From positions 2,047,337 to 2,111,336 of the forward strand of contig NZ_CP146016.1 in the NCBI RefSeq assembly GCF_036967215.1: a stretch of 64,000 nucleotides of DNA. Reading direction: 5' to 3'. The stretch's first letter is position 1. Every line of letters starts with the position of its first letter. Below, in pieces: positions 29,612 through 37,496 of this stretch. The notes beneath the pieces are model-generated. The model saw nothing but the letters and a program-made list of their open reading frames with translations, searched no databases and was not told where the DNA came from. The DNA comes from Sulfolobus tengchongensis (GTDB lineage: Archaea; Thermoproteota; Thermoprotei_A; Sulfolobales; Sulfolobaceae). A program made the translations under genes and the position numbers.

Positions 29612-32518
29612 ATGAGGAAAAGCTTAATTATAGTACTTTTAGTGATATTATCTTCATTTACTTATTTAACCTTGCAATTATCTTCGCAAACTACACCATT
29701 TCAAGGATATGCTACAAGTAGTGAATTGCTCGCAGCAGGAGAGACTGAGGTGCCAATAACCTTTCATTTAATCAATACATATTCAACGTTATACGATGTA
29801 ACGATATATCCCGCATCTACTTATCCATTTTACGTCTACAACTATAATAATGGAACTCAGCTTACACATATACCAGTCTGGAATCAAGGGCAAATGGTCA
29901 ATGTTACTTACTTGTTCGACATTGCTAATACAGCAAAGACTGGCACATATAGTGAAGTAATAATAGTTCAAGGTATTTCTGGCGCTGGGGAAGAATTCTC
30001 TTACGACGTATTAGTACCAGTAGTTATTGCGGGATATGTGAATTTCTCTGCAACATCAGTATGGGGTACAACAACAAACCCAATGGTCGTAGGACCAGGA
30101 GAAAACAACATACCACTAACAATAATCCTACAAAATCTTGGAAACACGCTGGTTACTAATATAACTTTGGAATTAAATTCTCAGTTCCCAGTAGAATTTC
30201 TGCAAAAGAATGCTACTATCTCAGCTATTCCCGCTGGATATTATGGAGAAGCTACAGTAATGGCTTCAGTATATCCAAACGCAACTGAAGGTTTGTATTA
30301 CATAAAAATAAACTTAATATATTACCACAATGCAACAACAACTGTACTAGTTCCCATCGATATAGGTTCTTCAAATCAAATAGCATTAAATGATGCATGG
30401 GGTACACCATCAGATGCTACAGTGGCTGCACCAGGAGAAACTATGTTACCACTTACGATTTATGTGGAGAATCTTGGAGAGAATCTATTATCAAACGTCA
30501 GCTTAACACTACAATCACACTACCCCATACAATTCCTACAAAACAACGCAACAGTAGGCTTCGTACCAGCAGGTGGTTATAACTACGTAACAGTCATAGC
30601 TAACGTATATCCAAACGCGACACCAGGAGTATACTACATACCAATAACACTACAAGCATACGGAGGCTTCAAAGAAACAATAATGATGCCAGTAGACATA
30701 CTAGGATATGTGAATTTCTCTGCAACATCAGTATGGGGTACAACAACAAACCCAATGGTCGTAGGACCAGGAGAAAACAACATACCACTAACAATAATCC
30801 TACAAAATACTGGTATAGCTACTGTTACGAACGCAACTTTAGTCTTACAGTCACAATATCCGGTAGAATTCCTGCAGCATAATGTAAGCGTAGGAAATAT
30901 ACCAGCGGGTTACCCTGTATCGTTAACCGTTTTAGCTAGCGTGTATCCAAATATTACAAATAGCGGTGTCTATTATATCACAGTGAAAATTACTTACTAT
31001 AAAGGTGAGATACAATTCATTAAAGTACCAATTTATATACAAGCATTAAATCAAGTATCGTTAGAAGGTGTATGGGGTTCTCCATCCAACCCAGTTTTAG
31101 TTGCACCAGGTCAAAATAACGTGCCTCTTACAATTGTGGTGGAGAATCTTGGAGAGAATCTATTATCAAACGTCAGCTTAACACTACAATCACACTACCC
31201 CATACAATTCCTACAAAACAACGCAACAGTAGGCTTCGTACCAGCAGGTGGTTATAACTACGTAACAGTCATAGCTAACGTATATCCAAACGCGACACCA
31301 GGAGTATACTACATACCAATAACACTACAAGCATACGGAGGCTTCAAAGAAACAATAATGATGCCAGTAGACATACTAGGATATGTAACAATACAAGCAC
31401 AAAGCGTTTGGGGAGCAATATCTTCACCAATAACTGTCTCACCTGGAGAAACGCAAGTGCCTTTAACAATTTTACTTAAAAACACCGGCGATGTGAATAT
31501 TCTCAATGCTACTTTAGACTTTCAGAATGTGGAATACCCATTAGTATTTCATCAGACAGTTGCCCAAATTGGAATAATACCAGCAGGTCAAGAGAACTAT
31601 GCTACAGTTACCGTAAGTGTATATCCAAACGCGACACCAGGAGTATACTACATACCAGCAACATTATATTATTTCAATCACGAGACTACAATTACTATTC
31701 CAGTAATAATTTCCTCTCCCAACATCTCAGTAAATGTAGTCACTATTCCACCCCAAATATTCCCAAGTTATTTTGATGTAAGACTACTAGTAATTCTCAC
31801 TAACTTTGGTAGTGGTATAGCAGAGAACGCGAATGTGTCAATACAGTCTCCATTTGAAATAATATCTTCGAATCCAATACATCTAGGAGCACTACCTATT
31901 GGAGTTCCAGTCAATGGTACATTTCTTATAAATATTCCTAATGATACCGTACCTAAGACTTATATTATAAATATTACAGTAACATATGATGGAGGAAAGG
32001 TAACTTATAGGTACCCGCTACAGATATACCCAAAGGCTAACTTAATTGTAGTTGGAGTATCTTACCCTACTTTAAGTGCAGGAGATAGTAGCGTCCCAAT
32101 TACAGTAACTCTTAAGAACACTGGCAATGCCACCGCTAAAAATGTAATAATTAGGCTAGGAACTTCTAACGTCATATATCCTCATGTAAGTTCATCAAAT
32201 CCGTTACAAGCTTTAACTGCATCTGAAGTATTTGCGGGCGACATTCAACCAGGACAAGCAATTAATGTAACATTTATAGTAGATGTAAGCAGCGGTGCCT
32301 CGTCTGGAACATACCCATTAGCAATCGCATTGGTATGGAATCAGACTGGTGCCTTATTCCCATTTGAGCAGTCTGATACTTTCTACGTTACGATATCACC
32401 ACCATTATATGTTCAAATATTTAAGTCTCCAGTAGACATAGCTGTAATTGTAGCAGTAATAGTAGTAATAATAGTGGCTATAGTGATCATGCTAAGAGTA
32501 AGAAATAAAAGAAAATAA
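29612..32518 (+). CDS. large secreted repeat protein with C-terminal membrane anchor
   Basis: 968 residues from ATG 29612, chosen because MRKSLIIVLLVILSSFTYL is a clear signal sequence and gggtgatt (SD-like) lies just upstream; the longer frame from 29534 adds a polar leader. The body consists of about seven to eight repeats of roughly 110 residues, each with a start like NPMVVGPGENNIPLTI and a strand such as NVSLTLQSHYPIQFLQ, resembling CARDB/NEW3 Ig-like domains of COG1361 surface proteins. Many NxS/T sites suggest N-glycosylation. A helix at about 940-962 and a basic tail anchor it. Two DNA segments are exactly repeated (listed separately). Confidence 0.8.
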   Translation: MRKSLIIVLLVILSSFTYLTLQLSSQTTPFQGYATSSELLAAGETEVPITFHLINTYSTLYDVTIYPASTYPFYVYNYNNGTQLTHIPVWNQGQMVNVTYLFDIANTAKTGTYSEVIIVQGISGAGEEFSYDVLVPVVIAGYVNFSATSVWGTTTNPMVVGPGENNIPLTIILQNLGNTLVTNITLELNSQFPVEFLQKNATISAIPAGYYGEATVMASVYPNATEGLYYIKINLIYYHNATTTVLVPIDIGSSNQIALNDAWGTPSDATVAAPGETMLPLTIYVENLGENLLSNVSLTLQSHYPIQFLQNNATVGFVPAGGYNYVTVIANVYPNATPGVYYIPITLQAYGGFKETIMMPVDILGYVNFSATSVWGTTTNPMVVGPGENNIPLTIILQNTGIATVTNATLVLQSQYPVEFLQHNVSVGNIPAGYPVSLTVLASVYPNITNSGVYYITVKITYYKGEIQFIKVPIYIQALNQVSLEGVWGSPSNPVLVAPGQNNVPLTIVVENLGENLLSNVSLTLQSHYPIQFLQNNATVGFVPAGGYNYVTVIANVYPNATPGVYYIPITLQAYGGFKETIMMPVDILGYVTIQAQSVWGAISSPITVSPGETQVPLTILLKNTGDVNILNATLDFQNVEYPLVFHQTVAQIGIIPAGQENYATVTVSVYPNATPGVYYIPATLYYFNHETTITIPVIISSPNISVNVVTIPPQIFPSYFDVRLLVILTNFGSGIAENANVSIQSPFEIISSNPIHLGALPIGVPVNGTFLINIPNDTVPKTYIINITVTYDGGKVTYRYPLQIYPKANLIVVGVSYPTLSAGDSSVPITVTLKNTGNATAKNVIIRLGTSNVIYPHVSSSNPLQALTASEVFAGDIQPGQAINVTFIVDVSSGASSGTYPLAIALVWNQTGALFPFEQSDTFYVTISPPLYVQIFKSPVDIAVIVAVIVVIIVAIVIMLRVRNKRK
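30032..30136 (+). repeat. repeat A, copy 1 (105 bp, exact)
   Basis: This 105-bp stretch is, as far as I can read, identical to 30704-30808. It codes for the start of an Ig-like repeat (VWGTTTNPMVVGPGENN). Confidence 0.85.
30464..30711 (+). repeat. repeat B, copy 1 (248 bp, exact)
   Basis: Identical by eye to 31139-31386, including third codon positions. It codes for most of one Ig-like repeat. Confidence 0.85.
30704..30808 (+). repeat. repeat A, copy 2 (105 bp, exact)
   Basis: Second copy of the segment at 30032-30136, 672 bp further on. Its first 8 bases overlap the end of repeat B copy 1. Confidence 0.85.
31139..31386 (+). repeat. repeat B, copy 2 (248 bp, exact)
   Basis: Second copy of 30464-30711, 675 bp further on. 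A shorter third match to part of it (about 45 bp, coding VYPNATPGVYYIP) is at 31617-31661. Confidence 0.85.
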
Positions 32519-32533
32519 GACATCTTTAATTTA

Positions 32534-32683
32534 ATGATAAGAGTTTTCCTAATTATGACCTTATTTTTTAGGCCAATTTATTCTGAATTATCCATATTGT
32601 TTTCTTTATTAACAATACTTCTAATTGCATTAATATCTCTCGTTTCAGTGTTTATAAGATTCTTGCTATTATTTAGAAAATAA
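32534..32683 (+). CDS. possible 49-residue membrane protein
   Basis: An ATG 16 bp after the secreted-protein stop opens a 49-residue frame beginning MIRVFLIMTLFFRPIYSEL. Residues 2-15 and 20-46 are strongly hydrophobic and the tail is basic (RK), giving a plausible small hairpin or single-span membrane protein. It may ride on the upstream transcript. AT-rich noncoding DNA can mimic hydrophobic frames, so confidence is limited. Confidence 0.4.
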   Translation: MIRVFLIMTLFFRPIYSELSILFSLLTILLIALISLVSVFIRFLLLFRK

Positions 32684-32850
32684 AGTAGTTAAGCAAAATT
32701 TGAATAATTTCTGGTGTTTTCTCAGCTATAAACTTTTGTAAAATTTACCTATCTTGTTATATTTGCATATCTTGGCTGGCTCTCTTTACGATACCACTAT
32801 CCTCAGAACTTCAACAGCTTGAAAAATTATCACTAATTGGCTGAAAAGAA

Positions 32851-32860
32851 GATATAAACC
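32851..32860 (+). promoter_or_regulatory. TATA box of the TRIC-like channel gene
   Basis: gatataaacc is centred about 30 bp before the ATG at 32886. The rest of 32684-32850 shows no gene or clear structure. Confidence 0.5.
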
Positions 32861-32885
32861 TAGTAAAACTTCTTTATAATTAAGT

Positions 32886-33482
32886 ATGATCTTAGAATTG
32901 CTTAATGTCATCGGAATAATCGCGTTCACAATATCTGGCTCTCTTAAAGGAATAAATAGAGGACTTGATATTTTTGGCGTAACAGTACTTGGCGTGATAA
33001 CTAGTTACGCTGGTGGTATAATTGCAGATATCCTTCTGGGAATATACCCACCAGAGATACTTACTGAATGGAACTACTTATTGTTAAGCATATCCGTTTC
33101 CATTTTCGTTTTCTATTTTTACAAATGGTTAGAAGCTAATCCAGTTAGAACAATAATTATGATCACTGATGCAATAGGCCTTTCCACATTCGCTACATTG
33201 GGTGCGTCTCTAGCGTATTCTCATGAACTAAATCCAATATCAGTGGGATTAATTGCTGCTATCGTAGGAACTGGTGGTGGAGTGATAAGAGACTTATTAG
33301 TGAATGAAATACCACTTGTGCTTACTAGGGAAATATATGCTACCGCAGCATTATTTGGTGGTCTATTATATTATTTCGCCACGCCATATTTGCATCAACT
33401 TAGTATATTTGCAAGCCTAGTATCTGTACTCATCTTAAGGCTAATTGCGCTAAAGTATAATTTGCATCTACCGAAACGCTAG
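32886..33482 (+). CDS. TRIC-type cation channel (UPF0126/YicG family)
   Basis: 198 residues with seven short helices built as two repeats. Each half carries a glycine-rich break: FTISGSLKGINRGLDIFGVT with GVITSYAGGIIAD, and ATLGASLAY with AAIVGTGGGVIRDLL. This is the UPF0126 family, to which the structurally solved trimeric TRIC homologues of Sulfolobus belong; bacterial YicG members are also discussed as glycine transporters. It probably conducts K+ or balances charge. Leaderless, monocistronic. Confidence 0.88.
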   Translation: MILELLNVIGIIAFTISGSLKGINRGLDIFGVTVLGVITSYAGGIIADILLGIYPPEILTEWNYLLLSISVSIFVFYFYKWLEANPVRTIIMITDAIGLSTFATLGASLAYSHELNPISVGLIAAIVGTGGGVIRDLLVNEIPLVLTREIYATAALFGGLLYYFATPYLHQLSIFASLVSVLILRLIALKYNLHLPKR

Positions 33483-33585
33483 TCGTTCCGTAAAGTTTTT
33501 AAGCTAGTAATAGTATGTGGAGAAATAGAAGATTTACAAGACGTTTATGATATAATCTAATCCTAAAGATATTTAGAATAGTGTG

Positions 33586-33671
33586 CTTTTTATGTAAAGG
33601 TGTTATGATTAAAGACCCATATCGTACAAAGACTTTCTGAAAACAGTAGCTAGTTCAATAAAAATCACTAA
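33586..33671 (+). repeat. dispersed repeat, copy 1
   Basis: A 46-bp core (33591-33636, starting tatgtaaaggtgttatgatt) matches 51748-51793 at 39 of 46 positions, with weaker similarity for about 35 bp further. It lies in the 185-bp gap after the channel gene. It may be the remnant of a small nonautonomous element. Confidence 0.55.
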
Positions 33672-33859
33672 GTAGTCTGTCTATTCTTTATGTAATAAAG
33701 ATACTTTCCTCTTCTTCCTACTTTATTTTCCTTTATTAGTTGAGATAGTGCGTCATAAACTACTGGCGCAGGATACGGTAAGTATTTTAGCAGATCGTTA
33801 AATGTTACCCATTCTCTATCCTTTATTATTTTTTCTACAGACTGTTTAACATCTTCCAT
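33668..33859 (-). CDS. small winged-helix DNA-binding protein
   Basis: 63 residues forming one wHTH: a helix (VKQSVEKIIKDREW), VTFNDLLKYLPYPAPVVYDA with the recognition helix, and a basic wing KVGRRGKYLYYIKN. It lies 102 bp from, and divergent to, a HipA-like kinase gene, so it may regulate it. Alternatively it is an unrelated small regulator. Confidence 0.7.
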   Translation of the reverse strand: MEDVKQSVEKIIKDREWVTFNDLLKYLPYPAPVVYDALSQLIKENKVGRRGKYLYYIKNRQTT

Positions 33860-33961
33860 TATAATATAATACGACTAGATGTAAAATAAGTTTGTGTTAA
33901 AAAGGTTTCTAGCAATTGCATAGGATAATTTTATATTCTTCACGCATCTTTTACCTTTGCA

Positions 33962-34579
33962 TTGTTACTATACTTTAAGCCAGCTAAAAAAGAGAAAGAC
34001 ATAAATGTGGCACTAGAGATTGTATCAGAGCTATTCGCTTCAAAAATAGGAAATATATTAAGCTTACCGATCCCACAAATTTCTCTAGTTAGATATGGGG
34101 AAACTATAGGACTTTTAATGGATTATTTCCCAGATAAATCAACTAAAAACATATCTAACTTAGGCGAAATAAAAAGAAGTTTAGCGTTTGAAGAATGGAT
34201 TCTAAATATAGACTTGAAGGAAGAACATGTACTCTCAAAAGAGAGTAAGGGGTTTATCATAGATCATGGACATTCATTGTCTGCATGGAAACCATTATAC
34301 TACATAGTTCAGATATTAGATAAGAGGGTAAGTAGATTTGATTTGTGGGCTAATGAAGAAGATTTCCGTGATGGTATAGAACTAATAAAATCACTAGATC
34401 AAACAACAATAAAAAATACACTCAAAGAAAGTTTTAATGTTGTGATTGAAAGTAATGTTTGCAAATTATTTACAAAGCAAATCGCAGATGAATATATGGA
34501 GTTAAATTTAAGGATATTAGAAAAAAGAATGAAATATTTGCTAGATGGTAAAATCTCATTTGCCTATAATTATAGGTAA
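33962..34579 (+). CDS. HipA-like kinase-fold protein
   Basis: 205 residues starting with TTG at 33962. The middle reads LPIPQISLVRYGETIGLLMD, then AFEEWILNIDLKEEHVL and FIIDHGHSL, which follow the order of the HipA_2-type kinase fold (hinge, catalytic loop, metal-binding IDHG). It is about half the size of HipA and lacks the HipB-interacting N-terminal part. The catalytic Asp/Asn pair is not obvious, so activity is uncertain. The end overlaps the converging DUF1634 gene by 24 bp. Confidence 0.55.
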   Translation: MLLYFKPAKKEKDINVALEIVSELFASKIGNILSLPIPQISLVRYGETIGLLMDYFPDKSTKNISNLGEIKRSLAFEEWILNIDLKEEHVLSKESKGFIIDHGHSLSAWKPLYYIVQILDKRVSRFDLWANEEDFRDGIELIKSLDQTTIKNTLKESFNVVIESNVCKLFTKQIADEYMELNLRILEKRMKYLLDGKISFAYNYR

Positions 34580-34945
34580 TATAAATATAGCAAACATTAA
34601 ATTAAAAAATACTATAGCTGTAATTATTGTATATAACTTATTTTTCTCTGATGCAAACTGTGCGATACCTAACAATACTCTAATTACCGGGGTAGCTATC
34701 AAAACCATTAACCCTAAATAAATGTAATCAAGGCCATAAAGTTTAGGTAAACCACTAAATATTTCAGTAGGTTTAAAGATTGAACTGTTAACAATTGAAT
34801 GGGAACTAGCTATTTGTGATATAGTAAAATTATTTGAACCACCGCTTAAAAACAATAAGATCACACCTATTACTATTATTATCGCACTAATTACTACACC
34901 TATTCTTAACGCATAACCTATAATATCATTAAAATCCATACCCAA
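34556..34945 (-). CDS. DUF1634 membrane protein
   Basis: 129 residues with three helices (about 10-31, 67-90, 103-127). The pattern and the overlap of 17 bp with a TauE/SafE permease gene match DUF1634, a family usually encoded next to such permeases. It is probably an accessory subunit of the transporter. Confidence 0.75.
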   Translation of the reverse strand: MGMDFNDIIGYALRIGVVISAIIIVIGVILLFLSGGSNNFTISQIASSHSIVNSSIFKPTEIFSGLPKLYGLDYIYLGLMVLIATPVIRVLLGIAQFASEKNKLYTIITAIVFFNLMFAIFILPIIIGK

Positions 34946-35789
34946 ACCCCCTCAGTATCATTTGAATTCCTAAGAAAACTAAAATAGCAGTGAAGATATA
35001 TCGAATAGTCTTGTTAGTTACCCTTACTAAAATCTTAGTTCCAATAAACGCCCCTATTAAAACACCTAATGCAGTACCTGCAGCTAAGAATGGCTGTATG
35101 TACCCAAATAGCCAATAAATTGAGCTACCAGTAGCTGCTGTTACACCGATCATGAAATTACTAGTCGTAGTGCTAACTTTCATTGGAAGATTCATAGCCC
35201 AATCCATACCTAAAACTTTTAGTGCACCTGAACCAATTCCTAGTAAACCAGAAATAAAACCAGCAAAAAACATAATGATCTCGCCTAGCCACCACCTTAC
35301 GCCATAGTATTCTACTTCTTGCTTTAATGCTGAATCATAATACTTACCGTAGAGTTGAAACACTTTAGTTGTCCAATCAGCTTTAATAGGTTTTGGAAGC
35401 TCAAATCTAGACTTAGTAAGTTGCACGTAAACTTGTGAAAGCAATACTATTCCAAAAATTATATATATTATAAATTCTAGATGATGTGCATAAATATATG
35501 CCACTGTGAGAGCGCCAGCTATGGAACCGGTTGTAGTTGCTATTTCAAGTCCCATTCCTATCCTGACATTAGTTATCCTATCCTTAACATAAGCACTAGC
35601 TGCACCACTAGAAGTCGCTATGGTAGAAATTAAGCTAGCTCCAGAAGCGTATGCAATAGGTATATTTAGATATAATGTGTAGATTGGAACTAGAAATGTA
35701 GCACCGCCGAGACCAGTCAATGCACCTAATATCCCTGAGAGAGCACTAATCAACACCACTATGACAAAAAATTCTATTGGCGGTAACAT
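34929..35789 (-). CDS. TauE/SafE-family sulfite/organosulfonate or anion permease
   Basis: 286 residues, about eight helices in two repeats. Family glycine motifs are SALSGILGALTGLGGATFLVP at the start and GFISGLLGIGSGALKVLGM in the second half. A soluble insertion lies at about 115-155. Members export sulfite, sulfoacetate or similar anions, or take up sulfur compounds; the genus oxidises sulfur, so a sulfur anion is a fair guess. Forms an operon with the DUF1634 gene. Confidence 0.85.
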   Translation of the reverse strand: MLPPIEFFVIVVLISALSGILGALTGLGGATFLVPIYTLYLNIPIAYASGASLISTIATSSGAASAYVKDRITNVRIGMGLEIATTTGSIAGALTVAYIYAHHLEFIIYIIFGIVLLSQVYVQLTKSRFELPKPIKADWTTKVFQLYGKYYDSALKQEVEYYGVRWWLGEIIMFFAGFISGLLGIGSGALKVLGMDWAMNLPMKVSTTTSNFMIGVTAATGSSIYWLFGYIQPFLAAGTALGVLIGAFIGTKILVRVTNKTIRYIFTAILVFLGIQMILRGFGYGF

Positions 35790-35828
35790 AAAATAGTAGT
35801 ACTATATATCACTATTAAAGTTACTCTA

Positions 35829-37223
35829 CTATTCATCGTACTCGTATTCTACTGGATCCTTAAGCCCATTAATCTTGAATGCAGTTCTTCTCATATAACA
35901 TGGACCACATTTTCCGCAATGTTTCTGTCCTCCTTCATAACAACTCCATGTTAAATGTAGTGGTGCACCAATTTCATAGCCTAATTTTACTATCTCATGT
36001 TTCACTAAATTACCTACCGGCATTAATACGTCAACCTTTTTGTTGGGACCAGTAGCATAAGGACTTAGTTTCCTTAACATTCTTATGAATTCCATTTCAT
36101 TATCCGGATAAGCCCCGGCTTCTTCAAGATTAATTCCAGAAGCTATAGCGTCATAACCATAAGCTTCAGCTATTGCCAATGCAACTGAGAAGAAAATTAA
36201 ATTCCTCGCAGGAACCCATTCATGAGCAAATTCTGCTCCTTCTTCTCCTTTTCTATCTTTTACAATATCTCCTCCTCCTTTTATTAATGTAGCATGACCT
36301 ATCATCTTAAATAAATCTGTGTTGATCTCAATTAGAGGAACTTGTAGGTATTCTGAGATCTTTCTCACTGCCTCCCTTTCTTTTTCCTCAGCTTTATGGT
36401 GATAATTAAAGTGTATCAACGTAACCTCGTAGCCATCTCTTATAAGCTTCGTAGCCGCTACTGTAGAATCTAAACCACCACTAGCTACAACTAATACTTT
36501 ACCTTTCTTTTTCTCAATTAGTGGTAAACTAATAATTTCTTTATTTAAGGTTACCATAGATATTGAGTATGGTTCAAGCTTAGTTACATTCACTGGATCG
36601 AAAGGTTTTACATCAAAGTACTCATCAAGAGATGTGAAAAATGCCGCTTCAAGAGAGTGATCATATGCCATATATAATGGCTTAAAGTTCTGGGCTAGGA
36701 ATATCCTATCCGGATTCTTCTTATCTCCTATTACTAATGCGAAACTGCCTCTAATTTGTGTTAGTATCTCCCTTAATGTTTCCACTCTACCATCCCATAA
36801 CCTATCCAGAAGTAATGGAAGAATTGCACTATCAATTTTGGTCTTCCTCTTAAGTTCGTACTTCTTTTCTAGCTCCATATCATTTGCTATGATTCCATTA
36901 TGAGTGACAATGAATCTGTCACCAACAAAAGGTTGTATATCTTCTTCACTTTTCTGCTTAACATATTCAGTAGTAGGTTCAGCCCTGTTATTGGCTATTA
37001 CTACTCTAGAATTTTCATCTAAAATACCGTATAGTAACTCTTCTTTTTCTGACGGTCTGCCTATAGATTTTCTTATCTTTAACGTACCATCTTTTTGAAT
37101 TACAATTATACCGAAACTATCTCTTCCTCTGTCCTCCGCTCTCTTAAGAATATTAGCTAATTTCCTTTCTATCTTATCAACGTTTTTCGGATTAAATATT
37201 AAGACTCCGGAAACACTGCACAC
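35829..37223 (-). CDS. GAT-QueC fusion, archaeosine biosynthesis
   Basis: 464 residues, start GTG at 37223. Residues 1-230 are a class II amidotransferase domain with N-terminal nucleophile Cys2 ([10 protein letters not shown]), RDSFGI and THNGII. Residues 240-464 are a QueC-like PP-loop domain with [23 protein letters not shown] and a C-terminal zinc cluster in [18 protein letters not shown]. This fusion, known from Crenarchaeota, was proposed to make the final amidation of preQ0-modified tRNA to archaeosine in place of ArcS. No other queuosine-pathway gene is nearby. Confidence 0.85.
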   Translation of the reverse strand: MCSVSGVLIFNPKNVDKIERKLANILKRAEDRGRDSFGIIVIQKDGTLKIRKSIGRPSEKEELLYGILDENSRVVIANNRAEPTTEYVKQKSEEDIQPFVGDRFIVTHNGIIANDMELEKKYELKRKTKIDSAILPLLLDRLWDGRVETLREILTQIRGSFALVIGDKKNPDRIFLAQNFKPLYMAYDHSLEAAFFTSLDEYFDVKPFDPVNVTKLEPYSISMVTLNKEIISLPLIEKKKGKVLVVASGGLDSTVAATKLIRDGYEVTLIHFNYHHKAEEKEREAVRKISEYLQVPLIEINTDLFKMIGHATLIKGGGDIVKDRKGEEGAEFAHEWVPARNLIFFSVALAIAEAYGYDAIASGINLEEAGAYPDNEMEFIRMLRKLSPYATGPNKKVDVLMPVGNLVKHEIVKLGYEIGAPLHLTWSCYEGGQKHCGKCGPCYMRRTAFKINGLKDPVEYEYDE

Positions 37224-37242
37224 TTGTTTATACCTTTATCTG

Positions 37243-37464
37243 TCACCTAAAAATCTGTCTAAATTCTAATCTCACTTTAATAACATCTTCCCCTATATTC
37301 TCACCATCAATCATAGAAAATCCATATTTAGATACAATTGTAGGAATATCCTCTAGTACGCTCTCTGATATTACAATATCTATAATATCTCCAATTTTAC
37401 ATTTATCTTTATTTTTGGATAAAAAGACTTCAACGTCTTTTTTACTGCTAAGAACTTCCACCAT
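37243..37464 (-). CDS. small conserved protein of unknown function
   Basis: 73 residues with an alternating strand-helix pattern ([20 protein letters not shown], then [20 protein letters not shown], then DVIKVRLEF), compatible with a ferredoxin-like or TusA-like two-layer fold. No catalytic residue stands out. It lies between GAT-QueC and the divergent helicase gene and shares an interleaved promoter with the latter. Confidence 0.6.
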   Translation of the reverse strand: MVEVLSSKKDVEVFLSKNKDKCKIGDIIDIVISESVLEDIPTIVSKYGFSMIDGENIGEDVIKVRLEFRQIFR

Positions 37465-37465
37465 G

Positions 37466-37496
37466 CTTTTAACCTATATATGACAGTTAATAAAAT
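37466..37496. promoter_or_regulatory. interleaved divergent TATA boxes (small protein / helicase)
   Basis: On the minus strand ttttattaac (about 37487-37496) is centred 27 bp before the ATG at 37464. On the plus strand cttttaacc (about 37466-37474) is centred 28 bp before an in-frame GTG at 37498, but only about 10 bp before the ATG at 37480. Confidence 0.4.

Noticed and set aside
30032-31386. Regular repeats that might suggest a CRISPR array
   Set aside because: The repeats are long, coding, in frame with a secreted protein and separated by coding sequence.
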